From the NCBI RefSeq assembly GCF_964355755.1, contig NC_092671.1:2028501-2088500 (forward strand): DNA of 60,000 bases, in the 5' to 3' direction. The number at the start of each line of letters is the position of its first letter. The first letter of the stretch is position 1. Below are positions 48,216 through 59,390 of this stretch, piece by piece. A program made the translations under genes and the position numbers. The notes beneath the pieces are model-generated. The model worked only from the letters and a program-made list of their open reading frames with translations, did no database searches and was not told where the DNA came from. The DNA is from Antedon mediterranea (taxonomy: Eukaryota; Echinodermata; Crinoidea; Comatulida; Antedonidae).

Positions 48216-50349
48216 ATGTAGTTAATTTGTTTAAATTGAGTAAAATTTTATTCTTTTGTTTGAGAGTAAAAACATAATTTTAAGCTTGTTCTATATACAA
48301 GCTTAAAAATGCTTGAGGCTTATAATATGCTTGCCTAAATATTTTTGGTTGGTGTAAATATCAGATCAGCTATCTATGATTACATCAGCCATTTATTCAA
48401 GCCTGTAGTGGGGAGGGGAGCGTAGAGGGTTCAAATAAACCCCCTTTTGCTTGTAGTGCCCTTTTCAAATAGAGACCAGAAAGTAATGATAAATAGGCCT
48501 AATTAGCCTAGCTTGTGACGATTTTTGCCTGTTTATTGGAAAAACAAACTCATAAGTTGTGAAGATGTGCGAGACTGGTAGATACTGTAGGTAGATAGTA
48601 TGCTATACTAGAAGTATACATATGAACTACCAAATACTCAAAACTTTAATAGAATAAGCCTAAGTGTATTAGTAAGTTTTAAATGATTTTACGGTGCTTT
48701 TAGAACGTTCTTATATAGTGCGTGGGCTTGTGTTAGGGTTGTTTCTTGGGACCACATGCAGTGGTGCTAGATGGTTTAAGTAAATGTACACAGTGTATAT
48801 AAACTGGTTATTCCAAGTATATAACAGGGAAGAGTCTTAAGGTGCATTCGTACTTGGTCTGTTTCAAAATGTTTTGTGAAACAATATACAGAATTAAACG
48901 ATGAAACAGAGCAGTGTAAATGAAGCTTTATTCTAGCCTGCTGTAAGTAGAGACAAGGAAATGTATTTTGCTCCATTTTATATATTTTTTTTTACGTTTG
49001 TTATGTTGAAGAAAAGGTTTTTTATTATTGTAAATTTACTTTTCAAATGATTTTACTGATTGGCTGAAGTAAAACATGTTTTTTTAAAGGGTTGATTTGC
49101 TTAATTTTAACTTTTGTTTCAAGTGATGTCTTCATGTTTGAAGGTTGTTCACCATGGTTTGATGGTGATACTAAGAGGTTAGTAGGAACAGAAGGCCCCA
49201 TTACTATTTTCGACTGGGGCTGATCCTAACTGGGGTAATCCCCTACTCGTGCATAAAAGTCACATTTTACAAATTGAGAACATTAAAAAATGTATTCTTG
49301 GACAAAAGGAATAATTTTACATTGTCTACTATTAAATACATACAGTAGTAAATGGTAGGTCTTCAGATAAACTTTAAAAAAATAGAGGGACACAAATGTT
49401 CCTGTTTTTAAAATAGAGGTAAACAAATGTTCCTGTTTTTTATATAAACCAACTTTATATGTTATATTATTAATACCTTGAAAATATGAGTTTGTTTATT
49501 TTTTTTAATGCTTTGTTTTGTATTTTTAATAAATTTAAAATCTTCTTCAGTAATTTTTTGTTACAACAGTAAATAATATTTGTATGTGATGTATGCTGTG
49601 TTTGAAAATAAGCGGATTTTGTAAAAATACAAGGGTATAATTTATATACAACATGTGGCTTAAATAATAGAATGGTGGAATTATTTCTTCCATGTAAAAC
49701 GTACTTAACTAAAATGTTTGGGTGAATCATGGTGATGGTTTTATTCTAAATGTTAAGAATGTGTAATAATAGTATTACTGTGGTAGATGTATTCTAATTA
49801 TATTGAAATAAATTATATTTATTCACAATAATGTTTTTGAAGGCGTTTATTTATTTTAACTTGAATTATATCCAAACATACAAAGCTGTACTTTCATTCA
49901 ATGTAACATTTCCATTTATATTTACAATCGCAATATACTTTTGCCTGTAAATTTATTTATAGATATCATATGAATAAAGATAATCGTAGCTTTGAAATAA
50001 AAAAATAAAAGGAAGAAGGCAGGATCCCAGAAAGTTAAGGAGCTGGTGTCGGGCCTGCCTGAGACAAGTACAAAGGGACAGGGACAAACTGGGATAGAAG
50101 AACAAACTGCGGTAATATAGTAATCCCAATTTCATGTCATCTCATGTAATAATAATTTTGAAGCTACACCTTTACAACTGTGGCACACGTTCATACACGG
50201 TGCGTTCTTAAAATAAATAGATAGACAACAAACAGATACAAAAATAATACAACAAACAGATAATAAAATAATAATAATGTAATATATTGACGCAAGTAAT
50301 GTCATTCAAAATATTTATCAAATTAGGAAATTGAGCTTATCAACAAAAA
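48216..50349. other. Convergent 3' region between PEPT and ankyrin-cGLR stops
   Basis: The region contains the 3' untranslated regions of both genes. AATAAA on the plus strand occurs at 48434-48439 (about 220 bases after the PEPT stop) and 49807-49812. On the minus strand AATAAA motifs (TTTATT on plus) occur near 49817 and 49846. If the distal sites are used the two transcripts would meet tail to tail. A truncated SINE body lies at about 49195-49255. No other gene is seen. Confidence 0.45.
49807..49812 (+). terminator. Candidate distal PEPT polyadenylation signal
   Basis: AATAAA about 1.6 kb after the stop codon, followed by T- and A-rich sequence. The proximal AATAAA at 48434 is an equally valid candidate. 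Confidence 0.3.
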
Positions 50350-52998
50350 TTAGACATCTGTATTTAGCAGGTACTTGAAGAGTGATACCAACGGCATAAA
50401 CACATCTGGCTCTACCTTGCCATCGACAACAAGTCCTTCAACAAATAAAACATTTTTGTCGGGGTTAAAGAATGAGGGTAAGCATCCACTCTGAATACAT
50501 TTGTCCATATGTCCAAGAATTCTTTCAGCCCATTTCAACGAAATACTGTTGCCGACATTTTCTGCAGTTTCTTTAAGATTGGGATCGTTTTCACGTTTAG
50601 CTATCTCAAGTTCATGAAGAAAACAAGTTTTAAGGTGGTAACTGGTTATGTATTTTTTTAATTTTCTTCCGCTGTCGTGGTCTACGACCTTTGGAAAATA
50701 TCCAGTTTCAGAAAGAGATTTCAGGATGATGTATCCTTTTTTGATATGATCTGGTACAGACTTCATTATGTTTTGTTCGAGATAACTATATGATATTCTA
50801 TAAAACATGGTATAATCTTTCACATGGTACCTGTCTGGTGTTTTGAAAACCACCGAAAACATGGGATCGTTTGTGCATTGTTGCAGTAAGCATGAGTGGC
50901 CAACAGAAAAACCTTCTGGTGTCCATTCAGGAAACCAAATTGTTGGAACAACATCTACATCTATCTTGAAGGTCTTTGCTTTGCGTCCAAAATAGACAAA
51001 GCTCAAATTTGAAGTGCCACAGAAAATTTCATCAAGAAATTTTACACAAATAAGTTCATTTTGATCGTCCACAATATGCCTGACCTCTTCATTTATTAAG
51101 TTGTACAATTGACGATTCAACATCTTACAGTCTAGGAAATTGTCTTGGTCAAGATACTGAGAAAACTGTTGTTGAAACTTTTCATCTCGTAGACGAAGTT
51201 TAACAAACCCTTCTGGAAAAGCAGTAGATTCAACTGGAACGAATGCATTGCTGAATTCTATCAAACCCCAAATAAAATCAAATTCATCTCTGACCTGTAC
51301 TTTTGTACCTTCAAAAGAGCTTCCAGCCAACCGTAACTCACAGCGAAATAATGGATTTCGAACAGCCATTCTGTCAGCCACAAGGTGCATCAACTTGTCC
51401 ATTTTCTCTGGAACAATGGAATTGTCCTCAATGTCATAAAACATTCCCATATTAGTCAATTTTAACATGATATTGATAGACTTGCAAAGAGAAGTCTTGT
51501 GCTTGTCGACATGCTTTATATATTCGTCAATATCAACTGTACCATGTTCTTTTCTGATGTATTTTAAAAGGGGGCAACAAAATAGCGGATCATTTTCATT
51601 GCATACCAAAACAGGATTTTGTAATTGCAGTGGTTTTAGTGTTTTGAATTTAGATAGTAATTCTTGAAATTGGGGGAAGTGCAAAATTTGTGCGAGATCA
51701 GTGGGTGATTCATCATTGTGGTCTTTAATGCACACGTCACAACGAGCTCTTAACAAAGTCTGACAAACTGGTAGCTTTCTATGCCATACGGCCCAGTGGA
51801 GTGCTGTCGAGCCATAATTATCTCTTACATTGATGTTATGGCCATTTTTTAAATACCAGAAAATTAAGACATGTGCCATATTGTAAATTCTACATGCCCA
51901 ATGAAGTGCAGTTGCTCCTGTATTGGATTTTCTTGTGACGTCAGCACCCAGCTCTAGTATGGTTACCAAAATGTCCAAGTCACCAATAGTTGTAGCCTGA
52001 TGAAGTGGCGTTACACCATACACATTAGCTTGATTTACATCTACACCTTCTTCTACCAGCATTTTGATAATTTCACTGCGAAGTTCAAAATCCTTTACCT
52101 TTTCTACAGCATGGAATATTTCATTTTGTCCCCTGTGATCTTGTACATTCATCTTTATTCCATATTTCATCAACTCTTTGATAACTTCACAGGTTGTATC
52201 CCCTGATGTTAAGGCGTGGTGCACAACTGTCTTCCCCTCGTAGTCTAACTCATTTATTTCAGCACCTTTGTCTATCAGTAACTTCAAAGATGTGGTGAAC
52301 CTTTCAAATTGACTGGTACATGCAAGATAATGCAAAACGGTTTCACCAAGACTGTTTTTGGCTTTGATGTCTGCACAATTCTCCAACAGAAATTGTATCG
52401 AGCGATGACATGCAATTTCACCAATCACATGAAGCGGTGTATCATCATTGTTGTCCAGACAATTTACATCTAGCCCCATTTCCAACAGCTTTTTCAACAT
52501 ATCAACCCTGCTATCATCAGCATGGCGTTTGCTGGCTATGTGAAGATAGCTTCCACCAGTTCTAAGCTCTTTCTCCTGTATATTGCTTACTGTTTCAACT
52601 TTCTCTAACAAATAACTGTACTCCAATTTACCACTATACATCAAATGCATAAAATCTGTCTGGCCATTCCTATTTTTGTGGTTTATATTTGCTCCGTTTT
52701 CCAACAAAAACTTCAAAATGTTCTCACTATCCGAACTCATGCTGTGTACTGCTTTGAAAAGTACTGACTGCTTCAAAACATCTTTGTGGTTGACACTGGC
52801 TCCTTTCTTTACAAGTAACTTAACTGTGTCCAGACTTGAATGTTGGACCGCACTGCAGAGTTCATTGCTTAGCAAGTCTTCAACACCAGTTGATGTGAAA
52901 TCTTGACGGTCAAGCTTGGAAATGATTTCCTCTATTTTCTGTAAATCATTTCCCAGAACTGCATCCTTTAAAAGTTTCTCACCTGTTGCTTTATCCAT
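50350..52998 (-). CDS. Ankyrin-repeat Mab-21/cGAS-like nucleotidyltransferase (cGLR)
   Basis: A single-exon gene for 882 residues. The start is ATG 52998-52996: an in-frame GTG lies five codons upstream and a TAA directly before it, so the longer GTG-initiated reading is not a eukaryotic start. Residues about 1-440 form around ten ankyrin repeats (for example TPLHQATTIGDLDILVTILE near 330 and STALHWAVWHRKLPVC near 397). After a linker comes the nucleotidyltransferase core: GSS at 559-561, then the EFD pair E572/D574, and a third acidic residue D682 in KIDVDVVP. The C-terminal Mab-21 helical half has SYHLKTCFLHELE near 786-798. This is the active-site layout of cGAS and cGAS-like receptors, which make cyclic dinucleotides after ligand sensing. 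I infer an immune sensor, but the ligand and product are unknown. No intron interrupts the frame. A TTTGCAG acceptor at about 53120 suggests a 5' untranslated exon upstream. Confidence 0.88.
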   Translation of the reverse strand: MDKATGEKLLKDAVLGNDLQKIEEIISKLDRQDFTSTGVEDLLSNELCSAVQHSSLDTVKLLVKKGASVNHKDVLKQSVLFKAVHSMSSDSENILKFLLENGANINHKNRNGQTDFMHLMYSGKLEYSYLLEKVETVSNIQEKELRTGGSYLHIASKRHADDSRVDMLKKLLEMGLDVNCLDNNDDTPLHVIGEIACHRSIQFLLENCADIKAKNSLGETVLHYLACTSQFERFTTSLKLLIDKGAEINELDYEGKTVVHHALTSGDTTCEVIKELMKYGIKMNVQDHRGQNEIFHAVEKVKDFELRSEIIKMLVEEGVDVNQANVYGVTPLHQATTIGDLDILVTILELGADVTRKSNTGATALHWACRIYNMAHVLIFWYLKNGHNINVRDNYGSTALHWAVWHRKLPVCQTLLRARCDVCIKDHNDESPTDLAQILHFPQFQELLSKFKTLKPLQLQNPVLVCNENDPLFCCPLLKYIRKEHGTVDIDEYIKHVDKHKTSLCKSINIMLKLTNMGMFYDIEDNSIVPEKMDKLMHLVADRMAVRNPLFRCELRLAGSSFEGTKVQVRDEFDFIWGLIEFSNAFVPVESTAFPEGFVKLRLRDEKFQQQFSQYLDQDNFLDCKMLNRQLYNLINEEVRHIVDDQNELICVKFLDEIFCGTSNLSFVYFGRKAKTFKIDVDVVPTIWFPEWTPEGFSVGHSCLLQQCTNDPMFSVVFKTPDRYHVKDYTMFYRISYSYLEQNIMKSVPDHIKKGYIILKSLSETGYFPKVVDHDSGRKLKKYITSYHLKTCFLHELEIAKRENDPNLKETAENVGNSISLKWAERILGHMDKCIQSGCLPSFFNPDKNVLFVEGLVVDGKVEPDVFMPLVSLFKYLLNTDV

Positions 52999-54207
52999 GT
53001 TATGCAGATTCACTTAGATGTGATAAACTTAACGTGTGCATGCCTTCTGGAAGACTATTATTATTAACATATTGTGCATAGTTGTTCATGAGCTTTTGTA
53101 TGTCACCTGGTGTAGATATCTGCAAATAAATAAAACATTTTATGCTACAGTAGTTATTTTGCTAATAAGCCAAATAAGTTAGATAATTGAAATAAAACTC
53201 CTTTTTTAATATACCACTAGATATTCACTTTGACAAAACCTGTTCATTTTGACTTTTTAAATTATTATTTTTGTTAACTTTATTCAAATTATTTTTAAGA
53301 AGCTATTTAAGACTAGACAAACACATTCCTCTTTCAAGGAGGCCTGTTTTTATTTTGAAATAAACTCCTTGAATAATAAATTGTTTAATCATGTCATAAC
53401 GTTGGTAAATAAAAGACATTTTTGCATACGAGGCCAGGAGGATTGTGGCGGTGCATGACTAAGTAGGCGGAGTTACAAATTGGCATGATTGGTCAATTCA
53501 TAATTTTATATATGCACCGTGGTGGTGGACTATGTGGCTTCTTGCTTTTTAAAACTGGATTCCACACCAGGTTCCTCCCTCCTCCCATCTACTCATGGAG
53601 GAAAACTATTATCCATGGTCTACCGTCTTAAAATCGGAAGTTTCCCATTTCTTAGCCAATGGCCCATGATTAATTGTATACGGCAGCATGCGCCGCCATG
53701 CACCCATTGGCTAAGCGTGGAGATATCTTTGGCCTATTATACAGTAGCCTTCATCCATGGAGGTATAAAAATAGATACCTCCATGCTTCATCCAAACCAA
53801 ACTGTAAAGAAGGACGGTAATGTTTTCAAATCAACCGGTCATAGGCCTAGCTACACTAACCAGTAATCCTAGTGTTTAATAACAAGAAGATTAGAATTGT
53901 TAACTTACTTGCAAAATTATAAAATTAGCTGAAACCAAAGTAAAACTCGCTTTGCAATTTGTTCCATTTTATCAAAACATCGTCGTGTTAGGGAAGGGAC
54001 TTCCCGGACTTTGGTATAAAAAAACAGACCCACTTCTTTCTCCTTTTCATTTGACAGGCGCCCTCATTATGAGTACATACAGTAGTTTATACAGGCAGTT
54101 GTTTTATATAATTCCCTCGTGGGATCTCAAATGTCATAATACACCTCAAAGCAGTCAATATCTGTATAATATTAATGGTGCAATTAAATGAATAATTGTT
54201 AGGTAAA

Positions 54208-54246
54208 TCATAGAGATATTATATATTCATTATAATATCTCTATGG
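54208..54246. repeat. Short perfect hairpin
   Basis: CATAGAGATATTATA and its exact complement, separated by about seven bases. Confidence 0.7.
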
Positions 54247-56242
54247 ATAAATACATAAGGCTCAGTCGCCCACTGTTGGTCTGCATCCCACATCAACAAC
54301 AAAATTGATCAAAACGGTTAAGGTATTTATACATATTTTAATGCATAATAGATTTCTAAATTGTATACATTTTGTACAATATCATAAAATACAGTAGTAG
54401 TATGCAACTTAGAACACATAATAACAACATTTTATAGTGCTGCTGCTGTGCCAGTGTATTTATGCAACAGAATTCATAATTTAATCTATAAAATTCTAAG
54501 ATACATTATATAATTATAGACTTTTACAAAAGAAGGAAGTTTGAAGTGTGTCGTAAAACCTAACATGGTTTCTTAAATGAACTGTGGAGCTTTTTAAAAA
54601 CGTTCAAAGGTCAACAAATATAAACGGATGAGCATCACCATCTATCACGTTATTCGTTTTGACATTTGTACACTACTCATTTACAAAGACTCTCTTTTGG
54701 TGGTCTGAAGATCTAAAGTCCTCTGATCTCTCATTTTCTCAATGAGAAAAACATTATTTATTTTGTGTATAATAGGGGAGATGGAATACAACAAATTTAT
54801 TTTAAGCATTGCATTGAAACCTGGTTAAATGCTAAAAAGGGTACAAAGACCCTGGAGAAACTATTGGCATTTATTGAACTGTTATCCTACAAAACATGAA
54901 AATAGTGAATATTTAACCATTATAACCAAAATTAGTGTGGTCTTTGCCTGGCACTATAAAGTCATTAGTGCTTCAATAAAGTGAACGCTTAAGAAAAGTT
55001 GTGGTCATTGGCCACAATACAGGATCAAAATATCATTTGGGCAAGAACAATAGTGCCACCAATGTAACAATATACAATCTAAAAACAAAGCTGTATTCCT
55101 GAAGGATACTATACTATTGAAAGTCCGTTATGCGAGTTGTGTAGACAACAGGAGTTCATCAGGTTTTATAAACATATGAACAAGTAATGTATTTATATTT
55201 AGAAATAAATACTTTTATTATACCCATCCCTTGAATAAAATCAGATCCAAAATAATAAATCATTTTACCTCAGTCCTGAATTTGGTGCTGAATGATTAGC
55301 GAATTTATGTTTTCACGGTAATCCACTAGACTATGCGCCGCATCGAGAAAAACATATGAACATCCACAGAATGATTGTAATTACATTACCAAGCAGTCTG
55401 ATGGCGCTTTGTGAAAATGAGAAGTCATTAATATTAACTACTACGAAGGCAGGTTTAAAGAATTAGATAACAGGGCTGTTAATGCATCTACAAGATAACA
55501 TTATGATGACATACAAAGACATGGAAATCTATAAAACCAAAGCATATGGTTCCATCATTACAAACAAATAATAATTGTATATAGAATAGAATAAATTTTA
55601 ATAGCATTATACATCACTTATGGATATATTAAAAATGTAATTCTACTACTACTATTAGTATTACCACACGAGTATAATTGCTTTTATATACACACTATGT
55701 ACATTATATAATAATAATTTCTTTTTACAATTTGTACAAATGACAGTGCAGCACATTTCCTATGGCTACAGTACAGTAATAAAATCTATTTTGATGATTT
55801 ACTTTAACCCAACATATCGAAACTGTAATCTTTTTGTAAATTGGTCGATAAATAAAATTTCAAAGAACATATTTACTATCACAATAAATCTGTATAAAGT
55901 ATAAAAAAATCATGACAATTTGATCATATTTCTTTATGTTTGACATTAGAAATACATTATATAAAACAAATCTTGTAGACAATTATGTAAACTATTGTAT
56001 CAATAATCAATATTTTTATCAATAATAAATTTAACAAATCAAATTCATGATTATCATTAATATAGTGTTCATTTTGCAATTTTAAATATATTTTTCTAAA
56101 TTATTGTATATATATAAATAATTTTAGATTTCAATCTTTAATTTGTTTGTATTAGTGATTGCAAAATAAGAATTTAAATGTAAAAAATGTATTTAGTAAT
56201 CAATAATTGTTTGAAAACATAACAATAAGTGTAAGCTTAGAC

Positions 56243-56420
56243 TGGGAATATAAGCTTACCCTGGAAATATAAGCTTACCCTGGAAATATAAGCTCACCCT
56301 AGAGATATAAGTTTACCCTAGGGATATAAGCTCAGCCTGGGGATATAAGCTCAGCCTGGGAATATATGCTCAGCCTGGGGATGATATAAGCTTACCCTGG
56401 GGGATACGCCTGCCTTGGAG
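56243..56420. repeat. 18-bp degenerate tandem repeat, about 9-10 copies
   Basis: The unit approximates TGGGAATATAAGCTTACC. It drifts along the array from AAGCTTACC to AAGCTCAGCC types, with one unit lengthened by GAT. Confidence 0.85.
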
Positions 56421-57122
56421 GTATGAGCTTAATTTGAGACATAACCCTGTATTCAATTCAAACGTCAACAAAATCATGTGAACACTACATGATAATGTCT
56501 GTTTCCAGTCAAGCAGACACATTAATATCACAATTGTTGTCTTGAAAATCTAAACTCTAATATATCAATGTCAGTTTACAGACTTACAAGTATTCTATAT
56601 CTATACGGCCACCCAGGCAAAATACTTGGAATAGGTCTATTTGTGAGGTCTGACTGTACAGATGTTAACACTTTGTGAAAATGTAGACTGTTGACTATCT
56701 TTCATCTATTAATCGTACCATAATTTACCATTTGTAGGGCGTATGACTAGGTATATAACAATATTTAACCAATGTCTATACTAAAAAACAGACAACATAT
56801 TTATGTTGAAATGAATTTAACATATCTTATCTAAAAAAAACTATAACATTATTGAATCTTATGAGATAAGATACAATGTTATATTATATTATTCAAATTA
56901 TTTCTCAGTGCATTACAAAAATCATATCCAATACCATGCTTGCGCATCCAATTGCAGTGCATGAACCTAATAATTGTTATTTTATCAAGAATTATATAGA
57001 ATTTGAGTTGATTTACAATGCGCTGGTATAAATTTAAAGTAAATAAACATTAAAACAATTTGTTATGTGAAAGATATTGGCAGTTGACCTATCATTGCTT
57101 TTCAATCCCATCTTTCTTCTCT

Positions 57123-57337
57123 TCACATTTGGTCTGGCTTTCCAATCGTCATCACAGATGTAGGTATTGACCCAATAGTGGTTTCTTCCACAGCCATGAT
57201 GATGTCATTATCTTCGTTATCGTTGTTTGCACGTACAGCTGCAGACTTTGGCTTTTGATGTGTCTTAAGATGTTTCGACAAATGATCACTCCGCATAAAT
57301 CTCTTTGGACACAGCTCACATGAAAATTTCTTTTCAC
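57123..57337 (-). CDS. Sp-family gene, last coding exon (finger 3 and C-terminus)
   Basis: It encodes [18 protein letters not shown], the third C2H2 finger, followed by about 45 residues rich in D, E and T. The acceptor is an AAG after a T/A-rich tract. The stop is TGA. Confidence 0.92.
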
Positions 57338-59390
57338 CTTAAATTAAAAAGATACATTAATAGTTAAGTAGATTTAGGTGCAATAATATGTCACATGATG
57401 TTCAGCATCTTTTCAAAGGAGTGTGTTGGTTAAGTGAATGTGTTATGCGCGATTTGAACGATTTGCGCAATTTGAAATTGCGCAAAAAAAATCCTTGCGC
57501 AATTTGAATTGAAACATGTGTTTCAAATTGCGCAAGCAACGTATTAAATTGCGCAAGTAATCTGCAAATTGCGCAAGGTTTTTCGACAGATTGTGAAATC
57601 ATGCAAACCCATATTTTTATAGTAATTTCTAAGAATGATTCAAAATTAAAGATAAATATCGCATTTCCTTATTTTAGTAGTGCAAATATTGTTATAAGTT
57701 AGCATACCGTCGAAGAACCGACGAAGGAAAACGAAGCGGTGGTGTTCCACCAGGCGGGCGCGGCGCGGGCGGCCGGCTATACTACTCTAGCCTAGCTAGG
57801 GTCTGGACTACTGATACTGACTAGGTTACATGGCCTAGCTTAAACTAATATTAAAAACTTAAAAAGTGAGTATTAAACATTATCTTCATTGAAATGGTCT
57901 TATTTATATAATAAAATACTAAATTTTAAACTCCTCTGCCTAGGCCTAGCCTAGCCATGTATGGGAAAATTTACAGTTCGTTTTCAAATTGCGCAAAGGT
58001 GTCATATTGCGCAAGAACTATCTTGCGCAATTTAAAATTGCGCAAAGATTTTCTTGCGCAATTTGAAATTGCGCAAGTTGATTGCGCAATTTGAAATTGC
58101 GCAAAAAAATCCTTGCGCAATTTTAAATTGCGCAAGAATTCTTTGCGCAATTTCAAATTGCGCAAGGATTTTTTTGCGCAATTTCAAATTGCGCAAATCG
58201 TTCAAATCGCGCATAACAAATGCACTGCCATGCATCAAAAGACAAGGCTTGCTACAAACATGGGTGCTTCTACAGTACCCATGCTAGGATAGTAGAGCCT
58301 ACCGAAAATGGCACATGTATGCACATTGGAATGTGAGGGGTTATTTTTGGTATTCAAAACAAATAATAGGGAAATCTCAATTATCAGGAGATCTGGTCTT
58401 GATTCAAACAAAGATCAATATTGGAAAGTACACAGGAGCACTCAAACAAAAGTATGCAGTGACAAAATATGCAGTGATTTGAATAGTGACTAAACCATTG
58501 TTGGTATTGGCGTACACTTTTGTGTCTGGCTCATTACCACAGGTTAAGTATGACTTGAATTGCATGCAAAGACTGTACTAACCAGTATGAGTCCTAATAT
58601 GCCGTTGCAGCTCATCAGAGCGAGTGAACCTCTTTCCACAATACAACCACTGACATACAAAAGGACGCTCCCCTGAATGCCAGCGCAAATGAGCTCTCAA
58701 GTGACTGGTCTTGCCGTACATCTTATTACAACCAGACACGTGACAAATATGCTGTTTCTTTTTACCATCCGTTCTGAAAAGATAATAGTAGGATATTCTA
58801 TTGTTCATAGTTAAACTGTACTGTTAGGGGTTTAAAGGAACTAGAACATGTTATCTAGGAATACTCTACAGGTAGGGGTTAACCAAAATTAGGAAACAGT
58901 ATCTACTTTTAGTCTGGATTAACCAGATGGAACACACACATTTATTTTTAGAAATTACCGGTAGGGTAGCAAATGGAGCATGGTATCTTTGAATATTAAA
59001 AAGGATAGTGGAATCAGCATTAAATGCATTCTAATCTCATTTAAAAATTTTACAGCCAAAACATGATTGTTGTACTGTAGCTTTCAATCCTTTTAAGAAA
59101 CAAAACTATCATTCTCATAAAAACACATTATTGATAATTCCCTCTTCCTCCCCTACCCCTCCCTCCTTATAATATCAATCTTTTAGCTACTGTACTGTAC
59201 CTTGAATCGCCATTTTTACAGTTCGGGCAAGTACAAGCCACCCTCTTCAATCTCTTTCCTGGATTTACTGGCACATTAGCATCGTCCGTTGCCGGGGCGG
59301 CATATTGAGTAACTACTTGGCTAGCATCTTGGATGGTCACTTGTTGCTGCGTCCACTTTTTACTGTCCAACGTCTGAACAATTTGAGGAG
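57123..59390 (-). CDS. Sp-family zinc-finger transcription factor, last three coding exons
   Basis: Nuclear GC-box-binding factor of the Sp1-Sp4 type. The exons, in gene order, are 59390-59201, 58773-58583 and 57337-57123; phases join and the frame ends at TGA 57125-57123. The upstream part, with the glutamine/serine-rich activation region, lies beyond the right edge. The first exon here ends with the Btd box (RVACTCPNC). The second has fingers 1 and 2 ([12 protein letters not shown] and [12 protein letters not shown]), and the third has finger 3 ([12 protein letters not shown]) and a short acidic tail. The base-contacting residues (K-H-A, R-E-R, R-H-K) are those of Sp factors, so GC boxes should be the target. 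The presence of the Btd box separates it from KLFs. Sp1/3/4 versus Sp2 cannot be decided from this part. Confidence 0.93.
57338..58582. other. Sp-family gene intron between fingers 2 and 3
   Basis: Largely filled by the palindromic TTGCGCAA element (57443-58219). The remaining 340 bases near 58220-58580 show nothing recognisable. Confidence 0.6.
57443..58219. mobile_element. Palindromic transposon-like element with TTGCGCAA arrays
   Basis: The ends are inverted copies of GTTATGCGCGATTTGAACG continuing through several TTGCGCAATTTGAAATTGCG palindromes. The left arm (about 57443-57590) and right arm (about 57985-58219) carry different numbers of the palindromic unit. The centre (about 57700-57960) has a CpG-rich block, 57751-57777, with GC-box-like GGGCGG and GGCGGG. 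No coding sequence is seen; short frames here are repeat shadows. Confidence 0.75.
58583..58773 (-). CDS. Sp-family gene, fingers 1 and 2 exon
   Basis: Bordered by a TTTTCAG acceptor and a GTTAGT donor. It encodes [20 protein letters not shown] and finger 2 up to the HTG linker. The donor falls in the TGEK linker between fingers 2 and 3. Confidence 0.93.
58774..59200. other. Sp-family gene intron before fingers 1-2
   Basis: AT-rich intron of 427 bases with a CTCCC-rich run near 59141-59165. No other feature is seen. Confidence 0.5.
59201..59390 (-). CDS. Sp-family gene, Btd-box exon
   Basis: About 63 residues between a TTTTTAG acceptor and a GTACAG donor. A glutamine-containing stretch ([18 protein letters not shown]) precedes [13 protein letters not shown]. 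Further upstream exons are off the right edge. Confidence 0.92.

Larger units (their letters stand above)
52999..57122. other. Intergenic region between ankyrin-cGLR and the Sp-family gene
   Basis: It holds a likely 5' untranslated exon of the ankyrin gene (52999-about 53119), a GC-richer block (about 53430-53800) with a palindrome around CATGGAGGTAT (about 53755-53785), a MITE fragment (about 54110-54180), a perfect 15-bp-arm hairpin (about 54208-54246) and an 18-bp tandem repeat (56243-56420). The end adjoining 57123 should include the 3' untranslated region of the Sp gene. No additional gene is seen. Confidence 0.5.

Noticed and set aside
53011-53013. GTG start giving five extra residues to the ankyrin-cGLR protein
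   Set aside because: Animal genes rarely start at GTG. A proper ATG follows five codons later and a stop precedes the GTG.
53519-53866. 115-codon plus-strand frame upstream of the ankyrin-cGLR gene
   Set aside because: Covers a GC-richer palindromic block; no domain or splice context supports a gene.
57751-57777. CpG island promoter of the Sp gene
   Set aside because: It is only about 27 bases of GC-rich sequence in the middle of a transposon-like palindrome and lies inside the 3' part of the gene.
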